A DNA stretch of 64,000 bases, taken from contig NZ_JALNMI010000002.1 of assembly GCF_023156585.1 (NCBI RefSeq), positions 414,479 through 478,478 on the forward strand, given 5' to 3'. The notes beneath the pieces are model-generated. The model was not told where the DNA came from and did no database searches. It saw only the letters and a program-made list of their open reading frames with translations. Below, one piece after another: positions 54,639 to 62,963 of this stretch (its first letter is position 1; every line of letters starts with the position of its first letter). This stretch comes from Subsaxibacter sp. CAU 1640 (GTDB lineage: Bacteria; Bacteroidota; Bacteroidia; Flavobacteriales; Flavobacteriaceae). A program made the translations under genes and the position numbers.

Positions 54639-54739
54639 TATCTTAAGGCTAGTATAGATAGATTCTCAAATTTTTTGAAAAATGAAATTCGTTTGGAATA
54701 CAAAAGCGAATTTCATTTTGTTTAATACCCTTTCCTAAA

Positions 54740-56806
54740 TTGAAGCATATAATTTTTCTACATGATACTTCTTTAACTACTCCTAGAGGAGCAGAATTGA
54801 CTATCAAACAACTAATGGAAATTGGGGAACATAGAAACTTTCGGGTATCAATCGACTCTTTAAAGGATTTTGAACTTACTAAAACTCAAATTTCCAAGAC
54901 CGATTTAGTTGTTATCAGCAGCACCTCACGTTGCAGCTATGAAAGTGATCTGATTGAACATCTTCTTCTTTCAGAAACCCCTTATATAAAAATAGAGTTT
55001 GACTATAATTTTTGTGTACGAAGAAATATTCTTTGTACCCTTGACAGGAAAATCAGACACTGTTGCAACACAAACAAATTTCATCAATTTAGAAACTTAT
55101 TCAGAGGTTCCAAACTCAATATTTTTCAGTCACCAAGGCATTATGAAGCCCATTACGAATTTTACGGTGAGGCAGTCTCCAAACATTTGATTATGCCACC
55201 CACAGTTTCAATTGAAGACTTAAGAATTTCCGAAACCAAGATTGAAAATGTCATTCCTTTTTTTGGAGATCTTAATTATTTAAAAGGTGGACATGCCTAT
55301 TTAGAATATGCTGAATCTCACCCTGATTTGAGTTTTCCAGTTTATGGTCGGAATCTTTTAAGACAAGAAGTTCCTAAAAATGTTAGCTTTCATGATGCTA
55401 TTCCCAATGGAACTGTCCTAGAAATTTTAGGAAAAACCAAAACCCTCATCTGTCAACCCGTATGGCCAGAACCTTCTGGAAGATTGGCGGCTGAAGCGTT
55501 TTTATCCGGTTGTGAGATTATAGGAAATGATCGCATTGGCACGTTCTCATTTGATTTTTATCCAAACGACAAACCCAAAGCCATCACAGAAATGAAACAG
55601 GCCTTATCTAATTTTTGGAATGAGGTAGAGGGGATCACAAGCAATACCAAGGGGCCTAAAACCGAAACTTTAGGCAAAGTTTTGGTTTATAAGAGCTATG
55701 GTGGGCTTGGTGACATATTCTTTGCCATACCTGCTATAAAAAAATTGGTCAAAGTTTGTGATACACTACATTTTGCCGTGGCATCTAGATTGGTTGATTT
55801 TTTCAAATTACATTTAAAAGATGTTATTGTGATCAATGAAGAAATTGCAAAGCTGCAAGAGAAAGATTTTGACAATATATATGAGCTAGGTAATTATCCT
55901 GCTTTTAGAGGTTATGACTTACCACATGCCTTAAAATATCCAACCCATAAAAAAGTGAAACAGCATGCCATACAACATTATATTGACACAATTTCAAAGT
56001 TACATATAGATATTGACAATAGTTATGATGGTTATCCATATTTTGAACATTCTATAAATGAAAAAGAACCCTATTATGTATTGCATCATGGAGCAGGCTT
56101 TCTATTGAAAGTATGGCCCACTGAAAAATACGCACAACTTATTGAGATGCTCCATAGGTTATTTCCAAATTTGAAATGTAAAATCATTAAAGGGCCCGAA
56201 GACCCTGATATCGAAAATCATTTCACAAACCCGACACCGTACATTGAGTATATAACGGGTGGTATGATTGAAGTTGGAAATGCCATGTCTGGTGCATTAT
56301 TCCATGTTGGAAATGATGCCGGAATCACCCACGTAGCTGGCGCCTATAATTTACCAACTGTTGGCATCTATGGACCCACCGGACCAGGCAGTTGGGGAAG
56401 CTTTTCAGAATATAACGAGCTCATATGGGGTAAAACGGGTGTTTGTAATCTACGCTGTAATTATGATGTTATACTTAATTGTGAACATCGCATCTGTTTG
56501 AATTCAATAACTGTTGACAGAGTTTTGGCCGCTGTTTACAAACTGCTCGATAAAGCATATCCAAAAAACAAAAAGATTATAAAAGTAAATCCAAATGTGG
56601 TAATAGACTATGGCCACAATGATTGCTTACTTAATTTAAACGGGAATGAATTTCTATTGGAGTATCATGACGTCGAAATGAAAAATATTGTAAATGACTT
56701 ATTAAATGAACGTTTACCCATTAATACTGAAGACGTAAATTTTAAACTGATTTTTGATGTTTTGAAGCAACAGAACATATTATTTGAAGTTCCTACGTTT
56801 GAATAA
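54740..56806 (+). CDS. Two-module glycosyltransferase (GT-B half plus GT9/heptosyltransferase-like) with extra C-terminal domain
   Basis: This 688-residue protein starts at TTG 54740. Residues ~1-305 form a GT-B-like module (IIFLHDTSLTTPRGAELTIK, FFGDLNYLKGGHAYLEY, WPEPSGRLAAEAFLSGCEII). Residues ~313-610 are GT9-like: KVLVYKSYGGLGDIFFAIPA, HHGAGFLLKVWPTEKYAQLI, and HVGNDAGITHVAGAYNLPTV. Near 567-587 four cysteines are spaced C-x3-C-x7-C-x4-C, as in many heptosyltransferases, including the iron-binding autotransporter heptosyltransferases. Residues ~615-688 (three short strands, then two helices, FDVLKQQNILFEV) look like a small winged-helix/PqqD-like domain. No lipopolysaccharide genes are adjacent, whereas the GYYDD lipoprotein is 101 bases upstream, so I infer a protein glycosyltransferase acting on it. 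Confidence 0.82.
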   Translation: MKHIIFLHDTSLTTPRGAELTIKQLMEIGEHRNFRVSIDSLKDFELTKTQISKTDLVVISSTSRCSYESDLIEHLLLSETPYIKIEFDYNFCVRRNILCTLDRKIRHCCNTNKFHQFRNLFRGSKLNIFQSPRHYEAHYEFYGEAVSKHLIMPPTVSIEDLRISETKIENVIPFFGDLNYLKGGHAYLEYAESHPDLSFPVYGRNLLRQEVPKNVSFHDAIPNGTVLEILGKTKTLICQPVWPEPSGRLAAEAFLSGCEIIGNDRIGTFSFDFYPNDKPKAITEMKQALSNFWNEVEGITSNTKGPKTETLGKVLVYKSYGGLGDIFFAIPAIKKLVKVCDTLHFAVASRLVDFFKLHLKDVIVINEEIAKLQEKDFDNIYELGNYPAFRGYDLPHALKYPTHKKVKQHAIQHYIDTISKLHIDIDNSYDGYPYFEHSINEKEPYYVLHHGAGFLLKVWPTEKYAQLIEMLHRLFPNLKCKIIKGPEDPDIENHFTNPTPYIEYITGGMIEVGNAMSGALFHVGNDAGITHVAGAYNLPTVGIYGPTGPGSWGSFSEYNELIWGKTGVCNLRCNYDVILNCEHRICLNSITVDRVLAAVYKLLDKAYPKNKKIIKVNPNVVIDYGHNDCLLNLNGNEFLLEYHDVEMKNIVNDLLNERLPINTEDVNFKLIFDVLKQQNILFEVPTFE

Positions 56807-56833
56807 TTTTTCACATTTTCCTTCCAAAAGTTC

Positions 56834-56852
56834 AAAAAAAAAAAAAAAAAAA
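56834..56852. repeat. Run of 19 adenines
   Basis: Nineteen consecutive A bases occur 28 bases after the glycosyltransferase stop. The tract is non-coding; its length may be variable or uncertain in the assembly. Confidence 0.9.
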
Positions 56853-56955
56853 CATTCAACTATTTTAACGCTACTGGTTAAAAATAATTTAAAGAAAACA
56901 CTAAACAAGTTTAATGTAAAAAAGGGATTACAGTTCCATCAAAGCTCCGCTTTGA

Positions 56956-57015
56956 AAATAGTTCAAACGAAAAAACGCTCAAGCCAGCTTGGCGTTTTTT
57001 CTTATTGAACTATTT
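56956..57015. terminator. Long two-part hairpin between the glycosyltransferase and tRNA-Arg genes
   Basis: An outer perfect 11-base stem, AAATAGTTCAA (56956-56966) with TTGAACTATTT (57005-57015), encloses an inner hairpin of about 56970-57001 (AAAAAACGC..CAAG with CTTG.GCGTTTTTT, one bulged T). The T run of the inner hairpin gives a rightward terminator, and the symmetric A run would serve leftward transcripts. Confidence 0.8.
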
Positions 57016-57020
57016 ATTCG

Positions 57021-57094
57021 TGACCGCGGAGGGATTCAAACCCACAACCGCTGGAGCCGAAATCCAGTGCGCTATTCAGTTGCGCCACGCGGCC
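57021..57094 (-). tRNA. tRNA-Arg (anticodon TCG)
   Basis: The 74-nt minus-strand cloverleaf folds as follows: acceptor GGCCGCG with CGCGGTC (one G-T pair), discriminator A, D-stem GCGC/GCGC, anticodon stem CTGGA/TCCAG with loop TTTCGGC giving anticodon TCG, five-base variable region, and T-arm GTGGG/CCCTC (one T-T mismatch) with loop TTTGAAT. The D-loop reads AACTGAATA, so the usual second G of the GG pair is A. CCA is not encoded. It reads CGA and probably other CGN arginine codons. Confidence 0.95.
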
Positions 57095-57125
57095 ATTCAT
57101 GTCCTGTAAAAGCAGAAATCTTTAT

Positions 57126-57575
57126 TTAAGCTAATTTAGCTCTTACAATTGTAGAAATAGTCTTGCCATCGGCTTGACCAGCCAATTGTTGGTTAACAAT
57201 TCCCATGACTTTACCCATATCTTTCATACCTTCTGCACCGACTTTTGCGATGGTGTCAACTACTACTTTCTCAATTTCAGCTTCGCTCAATTGAGCTGGC
57301 AAAAATTGACTTATAATTTCAGCCTGTGCCAATTCTGGATCTGCCAAATCAGCCCTGTTTTGCTGCGAAAAAATTGCGGCACTATCTTTACGTTGCTTTA
57401 CGAGTTTAGAAAGAATTTTTATTTCCTGCTCTTCTGTCAATTCTTCTTTAGAGCCCGTTTCAGTCTGTGCCAATAAAATTTCAGATTTTACCGCGCGCAA
57501 CGCAGCCAAAGCTTCTTGATTTTTTTCTTTCATGGCTTCTTTCATAGCAGCCATCACTTTATCTTGCAAACCCAT
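57126..57575 (-). CDS. GatB/YqeY-domain protein
   Basis: The 149-residue helical protein (from ATG 57575, MGLQDKVMAAMKEAMKEK) matches the YqeY family: a helical hairpin with ALAALRAVKSEI, EEQEIKILSKLVKQRKDSA, and a C-terminal domain like the tail of GatB (FLPAQLSEAEIEKVV, GMKDMGKVMGIVNQQLAGQADGKTIS). GatB tails bind tRNA, so a tRNA-related role is plausible, but YqeY itself has no settled function. An ATG at 57581 and an upstream TTG are weaker starts. TAATTTTG (57604-57597, minus strand) fits a -7 box just upstream. tRNA-Arg is the next gene leftward. Confidence 0.92.
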   Translation of the reverse strand: MGLQDKVMAAMKEAMKEKNQEALAALRAVKSEILLAQTETGSKEELTEEQEIKILSKLVKQRKDSAAIFSQQNRADLADPELAQAEIISQFLPAQLSEAEIEKVVVDTIAKVGAEGMKDMGKVMGIVNQQLAGQADGKTISTIVRAKLA

Positions 57576-57650
57576 ATTCATATTTTTATTGGAATGCAAA
57601 ATTAGCAATTTCTTTTGAGGATACTAATATTACAATGCCTCCTTTTTTAA

Positions 57651-59582
57651 TTAGGGGTCTATTACAGTCAAAACTCGATGATGTTGAAGAGGAATTCCTA
57701 CTTCGGAATTGGTAGTTGTAATCGTATTTTGAACAAGATCACCTGAACTAAATGGTGATCCGAATGGCTGATATTCTATGCTTACGGTTTGATTTGCTCC
57801 AGCAACAACATTCAAGGGGAAATTGAAATTAATGTCCCAGTAAGCAAATGTACCTGTATTGGTAACGGCATTTGCCATTGTAAAAAATGTGGTAACTACA
57901 GTACTATTTAAAACTAATCTAAAAGCCACCGGAAGACCTTCAATATTTGGATTAGGCATTAAGTTAGAAGTAGCCAATCTACCACTCGCATTAAAATTTA
58001 CCATTACCATATTACCAGTTGGAACTAATGATATTGTCATTTGAGGAATCAAACTTGCTGGACTACCCATAATATATTGTGAATTGGTTGTGCCCACGGC
58101 AGTATAGTAACGCGTTTTATTTTCATTCCCTAATCGATTCCAACGATTAGTTTGCCAATAATAAAAACCTGGCGTAACATCATTGGGTACAGTACCAGAA
58201 GAATTGGTGTTATAAACCAATGTACTTTCTGGCAAAGCCCCTCCTGTTGGGTTCACTACTGGTGCTTGTACATTTGCAGCGGTAAGTATCACTCTCGGTA
58301 TGAGAACACCATTATCGTTGGCAATTATATCCAATGCAGCTTGAGGTGCTAATGTCCCCATTCCCATGTCGCCTGCATTGGTAATTGCCATCCTAGTGGT
58401 ATTACCACCCGTACGGAAAGACAAACCATCTGTATGACCTGAATTAAATAAAATACCTGCTCTTATATTACTGGTTTGATTCCCAAATAGAATACCAGAC
58501 TCTCTATTACTTGGAGTTAAAATTTGTTGATAAACTTGAGCGTCCGATTCTAAAACAAAACCAGCTGTACCAAAAGCCGTACCACCACTGCTTCCAGTAT
58601 TAACAACATGCAGTCTTCTGCTTGGTATGGTTGTTCCAATACCCACGTTCACGGTTGACGTAGCTCCATTTATACCATCAACACTTCCCAAAACCATACT
58701 ATCGCTAGCATCAACCCTTGCAAGAGCGCCGATTGCTGTTGCGTTACTCGGATTAGACGACGCAAGAACCCTTGCATTTATACCTACAGCAGTATTGTGA
58801 TTACCGGTAATGTTGTTATTTAAGGCAAGATGGCCAATTGCCGTGTTACCTGTACCTGTAGTATTGCCATTAAGAGCCTCAAAACCCATAGCTATGTTTA
58901 GTGAAGCTCTATTATTCTCTAGTGCTCTAGTACCAAATGCAACATTGGCATTTCCCGTGGTATTTGAAAATAAAGCTGAATTACCAAATGCTGAATTAGA
59001 TTGACCCGATATATTAGACCTCAACGCGGAAGATCCAAAAGCATTGTTTTGGCTTCCAACAGTATTTTCTTCCAAGGCATTCACACCAAATGCACTTATT
59101 GAAGACGCAGAGGTAAGACTTGACGCCGCATTGTCACCAAATGAAGTTCTTAATTGCAACTCACCACTTCCTATTCTACCGGCATGGCGATTGTTTCTTC
59201 TGAATATAACGTCTTGATTATTTGTCGTACCAATAAATTGACCAGTTGTAATTGAATTACCATTCAAGTTCCATCCTGAATTACAATTCCCTCCTATCGG
59301 CAGCCAAGATGTAGATGTGTTATCCCAATAATAAAAACCCGGTTGGTTTGGTCCAATAGCAGTTGTCAAGTAAACCATCATTCCATTTTGGTTAGCACCA
59401 GGATTGGCAGATGGAAACACATCAATCTTTGGAATCAATATCCCATCGGTATTGGATGGATTGGCTTGGTTGCTGGATTGAATATCCAACTGTGCATTAG
59501 GTGTAATAGTACCAATACCTACTTGCGCCCGAACAAAAGATATCGAAGCACAAATCAAAAATGGATAGATTAGTTTTTTCAT
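57651..59582 (-). CDS. Secreted adhesin/tail-fibre-like protein with YadA-type head repeats
   Basis: The 643-residue protein has a signal peptide (about 1-19, SFVRAQ) and the Bacteroidota opening VGIGTITPNAQLDIQSSNQA, with a copy of the DGILIPKID...PGFYYWD segment found again near residues 420-490. From about 165 to 300 there are 14- to 24-residue head repeats of the form (A/S)FG..AL..NT.G, like the left-handed beta-roll of YadA. The C-terminal ~150 residues form a beta domain ending TVIDP; there is no S74 or YadA membrane anchor. It starts 18 bases after the related gene at 59601, so the two are co-transcribed. Surface display or export route is not evident. Confidence 0.82.
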   Translation of the reverse strand: MKKLIYPFLICASISFVRAQVGIGTITPNAQLDIQSSNQANPSNTDGILIPKIDVFPSANPGANQNGMMVYLTTAIGPNQPGFYYWDNTSTSWLPIGGNCNSGWNLNGNSITTGQFIGTTNNQDVIFRRNNRHAGRIGSGELQLRTSFGDNAASSLTSASSISAFGVNALEENTVGSQNNAFGSSALRSNISGQSNSAFGNSALFSNTTGNANVAFGTRALENNRASLNIAMGFEALNGNTTGTGNTAIGHLALNNNITGNHNTAVGINARVLASSNPSNATAIGALARVDASDSMVLGSVDGINGATSTVNVGIGTTIPSRRLHVVNTGSSGGTAFGTAGFVLESDAQVYQQILTPSNRESGILFGNQTSNIRAGILFNSGHTDGLSFRTGGNTTRMAITNAGDMGMGTLAPQAALDIIANDNGVLIPRVILTAANVQAPVVNPTGGALPESTLVYNTNSSGTVPNDVTPGFYYWQTNRWNRLGNENKTRYYTAVGTTNSQYIMGSPASLIPQMTISLVPTGNMVMVNFNASGRLATSNLMPNPNIEGLPVAFRLVLNSTVVTTFFTMANAVTNTGTFAYWDINFNFPLNVVAGANQTVSIEYQPFGSPFSSGDLVQNTITTTNSEVGIPLQHHRVLTVIDP

Positions 59583-59600
59583 TGTTGTCCATTTAATTGG

Positions 59601-62600
59601 TTAGCGCTGATTTTCCAATTTTTCTAAACGCTTTAGTATCGAAGCATTAATGTTCTTTAATTCTTCTATTTCTTTTGATTGACTGAAAATTATCTCTTGC
59701 TGTTCTTGAATTCCTTTGACCAAAACAGGAATTATTTCAGAATAATTTACCCCTAATCTTTCTGTTGATACCCAATCTTTGCTTCCTTTTTCATCTAGAC
59801 TTTTCCATTCTTTATCTACAACCACTTCGGGAAGTATTTTTTTTAAATCTTGTGCCATAAATCCTAAATGTGTATTATGGTTGTCAATATTAGGGTCTAT
59901 CCATTGATAGGTTTTGGGTTGCAATTGCATAATTTTATCCAAACCATACCTAAGTACCTTAATTTCTTGTTTTTCGCGAGCGTCACTAGTTGTTGTTACT
60001 CCATTCGCTGCAAAAACTGTGTTCCAACGCAGTGTGGAAGAACCAATATTTCTTGTTGCATCTACGTCGGGAATGAGACTGGCTGCACCGATTGTAATAA
60101 TATTAACACCTCCATCCTCAATAATTTCAGCTGAACCAATTTGAATTCCGTCACCTGTGGTTTGTCCTACACGAAGTAATTCAGCTGAATTTATAGCAGT
60201 TCCTATTTTTACCGAATCGTCACTTGCATCCACTCTCAACATGTTTACATTATTGAGAGATTCTACACGAAAATCAACATTTGCTGCATTATCATTAAAA
60301 GTAACCGCACCTTCAACTTGGAGCGTAGCGGTAGGAGTTGTGGTACCTATACCAACGTTGACCGATGCCGTTGCACCATTTACTCCATTGATACTTCCTA
60401 AAACCAGACTATTATCCGCCCCAACTTCAGCCCTTGCCCCAATCGCCGTCGCATTTGTTAAATTATTGATTGACACGTTCGCAAGCGCACCCAATGCCGT
60501 ATTAGATCCTCCAGTTGTATTTGTTGTCATTGCCTGCCGACCTAATGCAGTATTAAAACCACCAGTTGTATTGTTTGATAAGGATAATTGTCCAAATGAG
60601 GAATTTGATTGTCCTGAAGTGGTATTCTGTTGAGATTGATAACCGAATGCTGAATTGTTAACACCACTGACGTTATTTGTTAAAGATAAATTACCATATG
60701 CCGAATTGAAACTCCCTGTCAAATTATTGGTCAGAGCAAATACTCCGGTTGCGGTGTTTGAAGTTCCTGTAGTGTTTGATAGTAAAGCGCTTCGTCCCAC
60801 GGCTGTATTTGAACTAGCCCTATTATCCTGCAAAGCTGAACTTCCAATTGCTGTATTTGAATTCCCTCCAGAATTTAATTGAAGTGAATTAAAACCTACT
60901 GATACATTATTGCTCCCAGAGAAATTCCTTAATTGGCTGCTGTAGCCAACAGCAGTATTAAAACTTCCATTATCATTATCTTGAAGAGACATGTTGCCAA
61001 CACCTACATTGTTTGTGCCAGTACTATTGTTTCTCAACGCAAAATGACCAAAGGCAGAATTATCACTTGCTGTGGTATTATTAGAGAGCGCTTCATAACC
61101 AGTAGCTGTATTGTTGTTGCCTGTTGTATTTCTGTTAAGAGATGAATAACCAACACTTACGTTACTTGAACCAGTAGTATTATTTCTCAAAGTTTCATTC
61201 CCGAATGCGCTATTTTGTACTCCTGTTAAATTAGCATTCAAGGAAAAACTTCCAAAGGCAGTATTTTCCGTACCCGTTGTGTTGGTAAAAAGTGATGCCT
61301 GTCCAAATGCATTGTTTGATGAACCAGATGAATTCACCAAAGTATTAATACCATAGGCCGAATTTGAAACACCTGTTGCCGATGACATGGAATTCATTCC
61401 AAAGGCAGAATTATTTGACCCAGATATACCAGTATTTCTTCCAAAACTAGTGTTTGAAAATCCTAGTCTACCGTGTACTGTGTTATTTCTTTTAAATACA
61501 ACATCTTGGTCATCCGTAGTTCCAATGAAGTTAGTTCCTGGAGCTGTTCCTGCATTTCCTGTTAACGACCAAGTACGAGACCCAATTTCTTGCCATGATG
61601 CAGTACCGTTAGCGTCGCTTACCATTATTCTTCCCACTGCTTGATTTCCATCAACCATTCTTAACCTTCCAAGTATATGAAGCTTTTCTGATGGATTCGT
61701 AATACCGATGCCCAATCTATCACCATCAATATACAGTTGATCATTAAAATTGATTCTACCTCCAAATGTGTTGATTATACCTGCTTCACCCGTTTGATTT
61801 ATCCCAATTAGAAACCCATCGGTATTTGTGTTTCCAGAACCTGGTATTGAAAATTGAATTAAATTAAGTTCTGAAGATGAATTGGTATGCAAATGAAGCT
61901 TATTAAGGGGTTGAGAAATCCCTACACCCACATTTACATTAGAAGTTGCTCCATTGACTCCATTAATACTACCAAGAACAAGTGAATTGTTGGCTCCAAC
62001 AAAAGATTTGGCTCCAATGGCTGTAGCATTACTTAAGTTATTTGTTGAAACATCAGCCTTAAAGCCAAGCGATGTGTTATCATTACCTACAGTATTTGAT
62101 AATAAAGCTTCAAATCCAACACCTGTGTTATTTGCTCCAGAAGTATTGTTCCTCATTGTATTAGCGCCAAAACCAGAATTAAAGCCACCTGTTCCTGTAG
62201 ACCTTAATACCTGATTGCCAAATCCACTATTATTATTTCCAGAATTTAACTGCAATGCAGTATTTCCAAAAGCCGTACTTCCTGAAGGATTGTTTAAAAG
62301 AGATGCAAAACCCAATGAGGTATTTGAGGTGGAAATTTTACCCGACACTATGTTGTTTCTCTTAAAAATGATATCCTGGGCATCAATTGTTCCAATAAAA
62401 TTCGTTGAAGAATCGGTACCTAAATTCCCATTCAAATTCCATCCAGAATTGCTATTGTTGCCGATGGGAAACCAAGCAGTTGTTGGATGGTTCCAGTAAT
62501 AAAAACCTGGTGTGTTTGCTCCAAATGTTGTGGTCAAAAAAACGAGCATTCCATTTTGATTGATACCTGGATTTGTGGTGGGAAATGTATCTATTTTAGG

Positions 62601-62750
62601 AATCAAAATTCCATCAGTATTTGAAGGGTTAGCTTGGTTTGTGGATTGAATGTCCAATTGCGCATTGGGTGTTGTGGTGCCAATACCCACTTGCGCAACC
62701 ACATTAATGGTTATCAGCATCCAAAAAGATAAAATTGTAGTCTTCATCAT
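59601..62750 (-). CDS. Large tail-fibre/adhesin-like protein with YadA-type head repeats and Peptidase_S74 domain
   Basis: Read from ATG 62750 (the frame extends to a GTG at 62765), this is 1049 residues. A signal peptide ends near VVAQ, followed by the same VGIGTTTPNAQLDIQS opening as its neighbour. Two head-repeat regions (about 155-265 and 430-790) have ..NTTG.(N/S)N.A.G..AL-type units. The C-terminus is a Peptidase_S74 chaperone domain, where SDAREK (about 920) keeps the Ser and Lys five apart that perform self-cleavage in phage endosialidase tails. GFMAQDLKKILPEVV is also diagnostic. A coiled coil (ending LKRLEKLENQR) closes it. S74 domains help trimerise fibres and are then cut off; trimer formation is inferred. 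Confidence 0.86.
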   Translation of the reverse strand: MMKTTILSFWMLITINVVAQVGIGTTTPNAQLDIQSTNQANPSNTDGILIPKIDTFPTTNPGINQNGMLVFLTTTFGANTPGFYYWNHPTTAWFPIGNNSNSGWNLNGNLGTDSSTNFIGTIDAQDIIFKRNNIVSGKISTSNTSLGFASLLNNPSGSTAFGNTALQLNSGNNNSGFGNQVLRSTGTGGFNSGFGANTMRNNTSGANNTGVGFEALLSNTVGNDNTSLGFKADVSTNNLSNATAIGAKSFVGANNSLVLGSINGVNGATSNVNVGVGISQPLNKLHLHTNSSSELNLIQFSIPGSGNTNTDGFLIGINQTGEAGIINTFGGRINFNDQLYIDGDRLGIGITNPSEKLHILGRLRMVDGNQAVGRIMVSDANGTASWQEIGSRTWSLTGNAGTAPGTNFIGTTDDQDVVFKRNNTVHGRLGFSNTSFGRNTGISGSNNSAFGMNSMSSATGVSNSAYGINTLVNSSGSSNNAFGQASLFTNTTGTENTAFGSFSLNANLTGVQNSAFGNETLRNNTTGSSNVSVGYSSLNRNTTGNNNTATGYEALSNNTTASDNSAFGHFALRNNSTGTNNVGVGNMSLQDNDNGSFNTAVGYSSQLRNFSGSNNVSVGFNSLQLNSGGNSNTAIGSSALQDNRASSNTAVGRSALLSNTTGTSNTATGVFALTNNLTGSFNSAYGNLSLTNNVSGVNNSAFGYQSQQNTTSGQSNSSFGQLSLSNNTTGGFNTALGRQAMTTNTTGGSNTALGALANVSINNLTNATAIGARAEVGADNSLVLGSINGVNGATASVNVGIGTTTPTATLQVEGAVTFNDNAANVDFRVESLNNVNMLRVDASDDSVKIGTAINSAELLRVGQTTGDGIQIGSAEIIEDGGVNIITIGAASLIPDVDATRNIGSSTLRWNTVFAANGVTTTSDAREKQEIKVLRYGLDKIMQLQPKTYQWIDPNIDNHNTHLGFMAQDLKKILPEVVVDKEWKSLDEKGSKDWVSTERLGVNYSEIIPVLVKGIQEQQEIIFSQSKEIEELKNINASILKRLEKLENQR

Positions 62751-62963
62751 TTGAATTTTAGACACCTGTAGGCCGATGTTTTTTCCATGGACTAAAATTC
62801 TATATTATTGCTATTTAATACAATACGGAATTAGTAGTAGGATACCATAGAACAGGAAGGCTTTCCTATGTTAATAAACCATATTTTAATGCCTTTTAGT
62901 AGATTTATAGTGAAAAAGTGAAATGCCTTTAAAGTCCTACTACTACTTTTGGAGTATGTGTGT

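Noticed and set aside
56439-56501. The four-cysteine motif as proof that the GT9 module is an autotransporter (TibC-type) heptosyltransferase
   Set aside because: Similar four-cysteine patterns occur in many ordinary GT9 heptosyltransferases, so it is compatible with protein glycosylation but not diagnostic.
56784-57008. Open frame of 74 codons spanning the poly-A tract
   Set aside because: The frame depends on the 19-A run and encodes mostly lysine there; it also overlaps the glycosyltransferase end and the terminator hairpin.
57651-62750. Dense short repeats in the two head-repeat genes as a CRISPR-like or satellite array
   Set aside because: The repeats are in frame, translate to YadA-type beta-roll units and have no conserved spacer-repeat structure.
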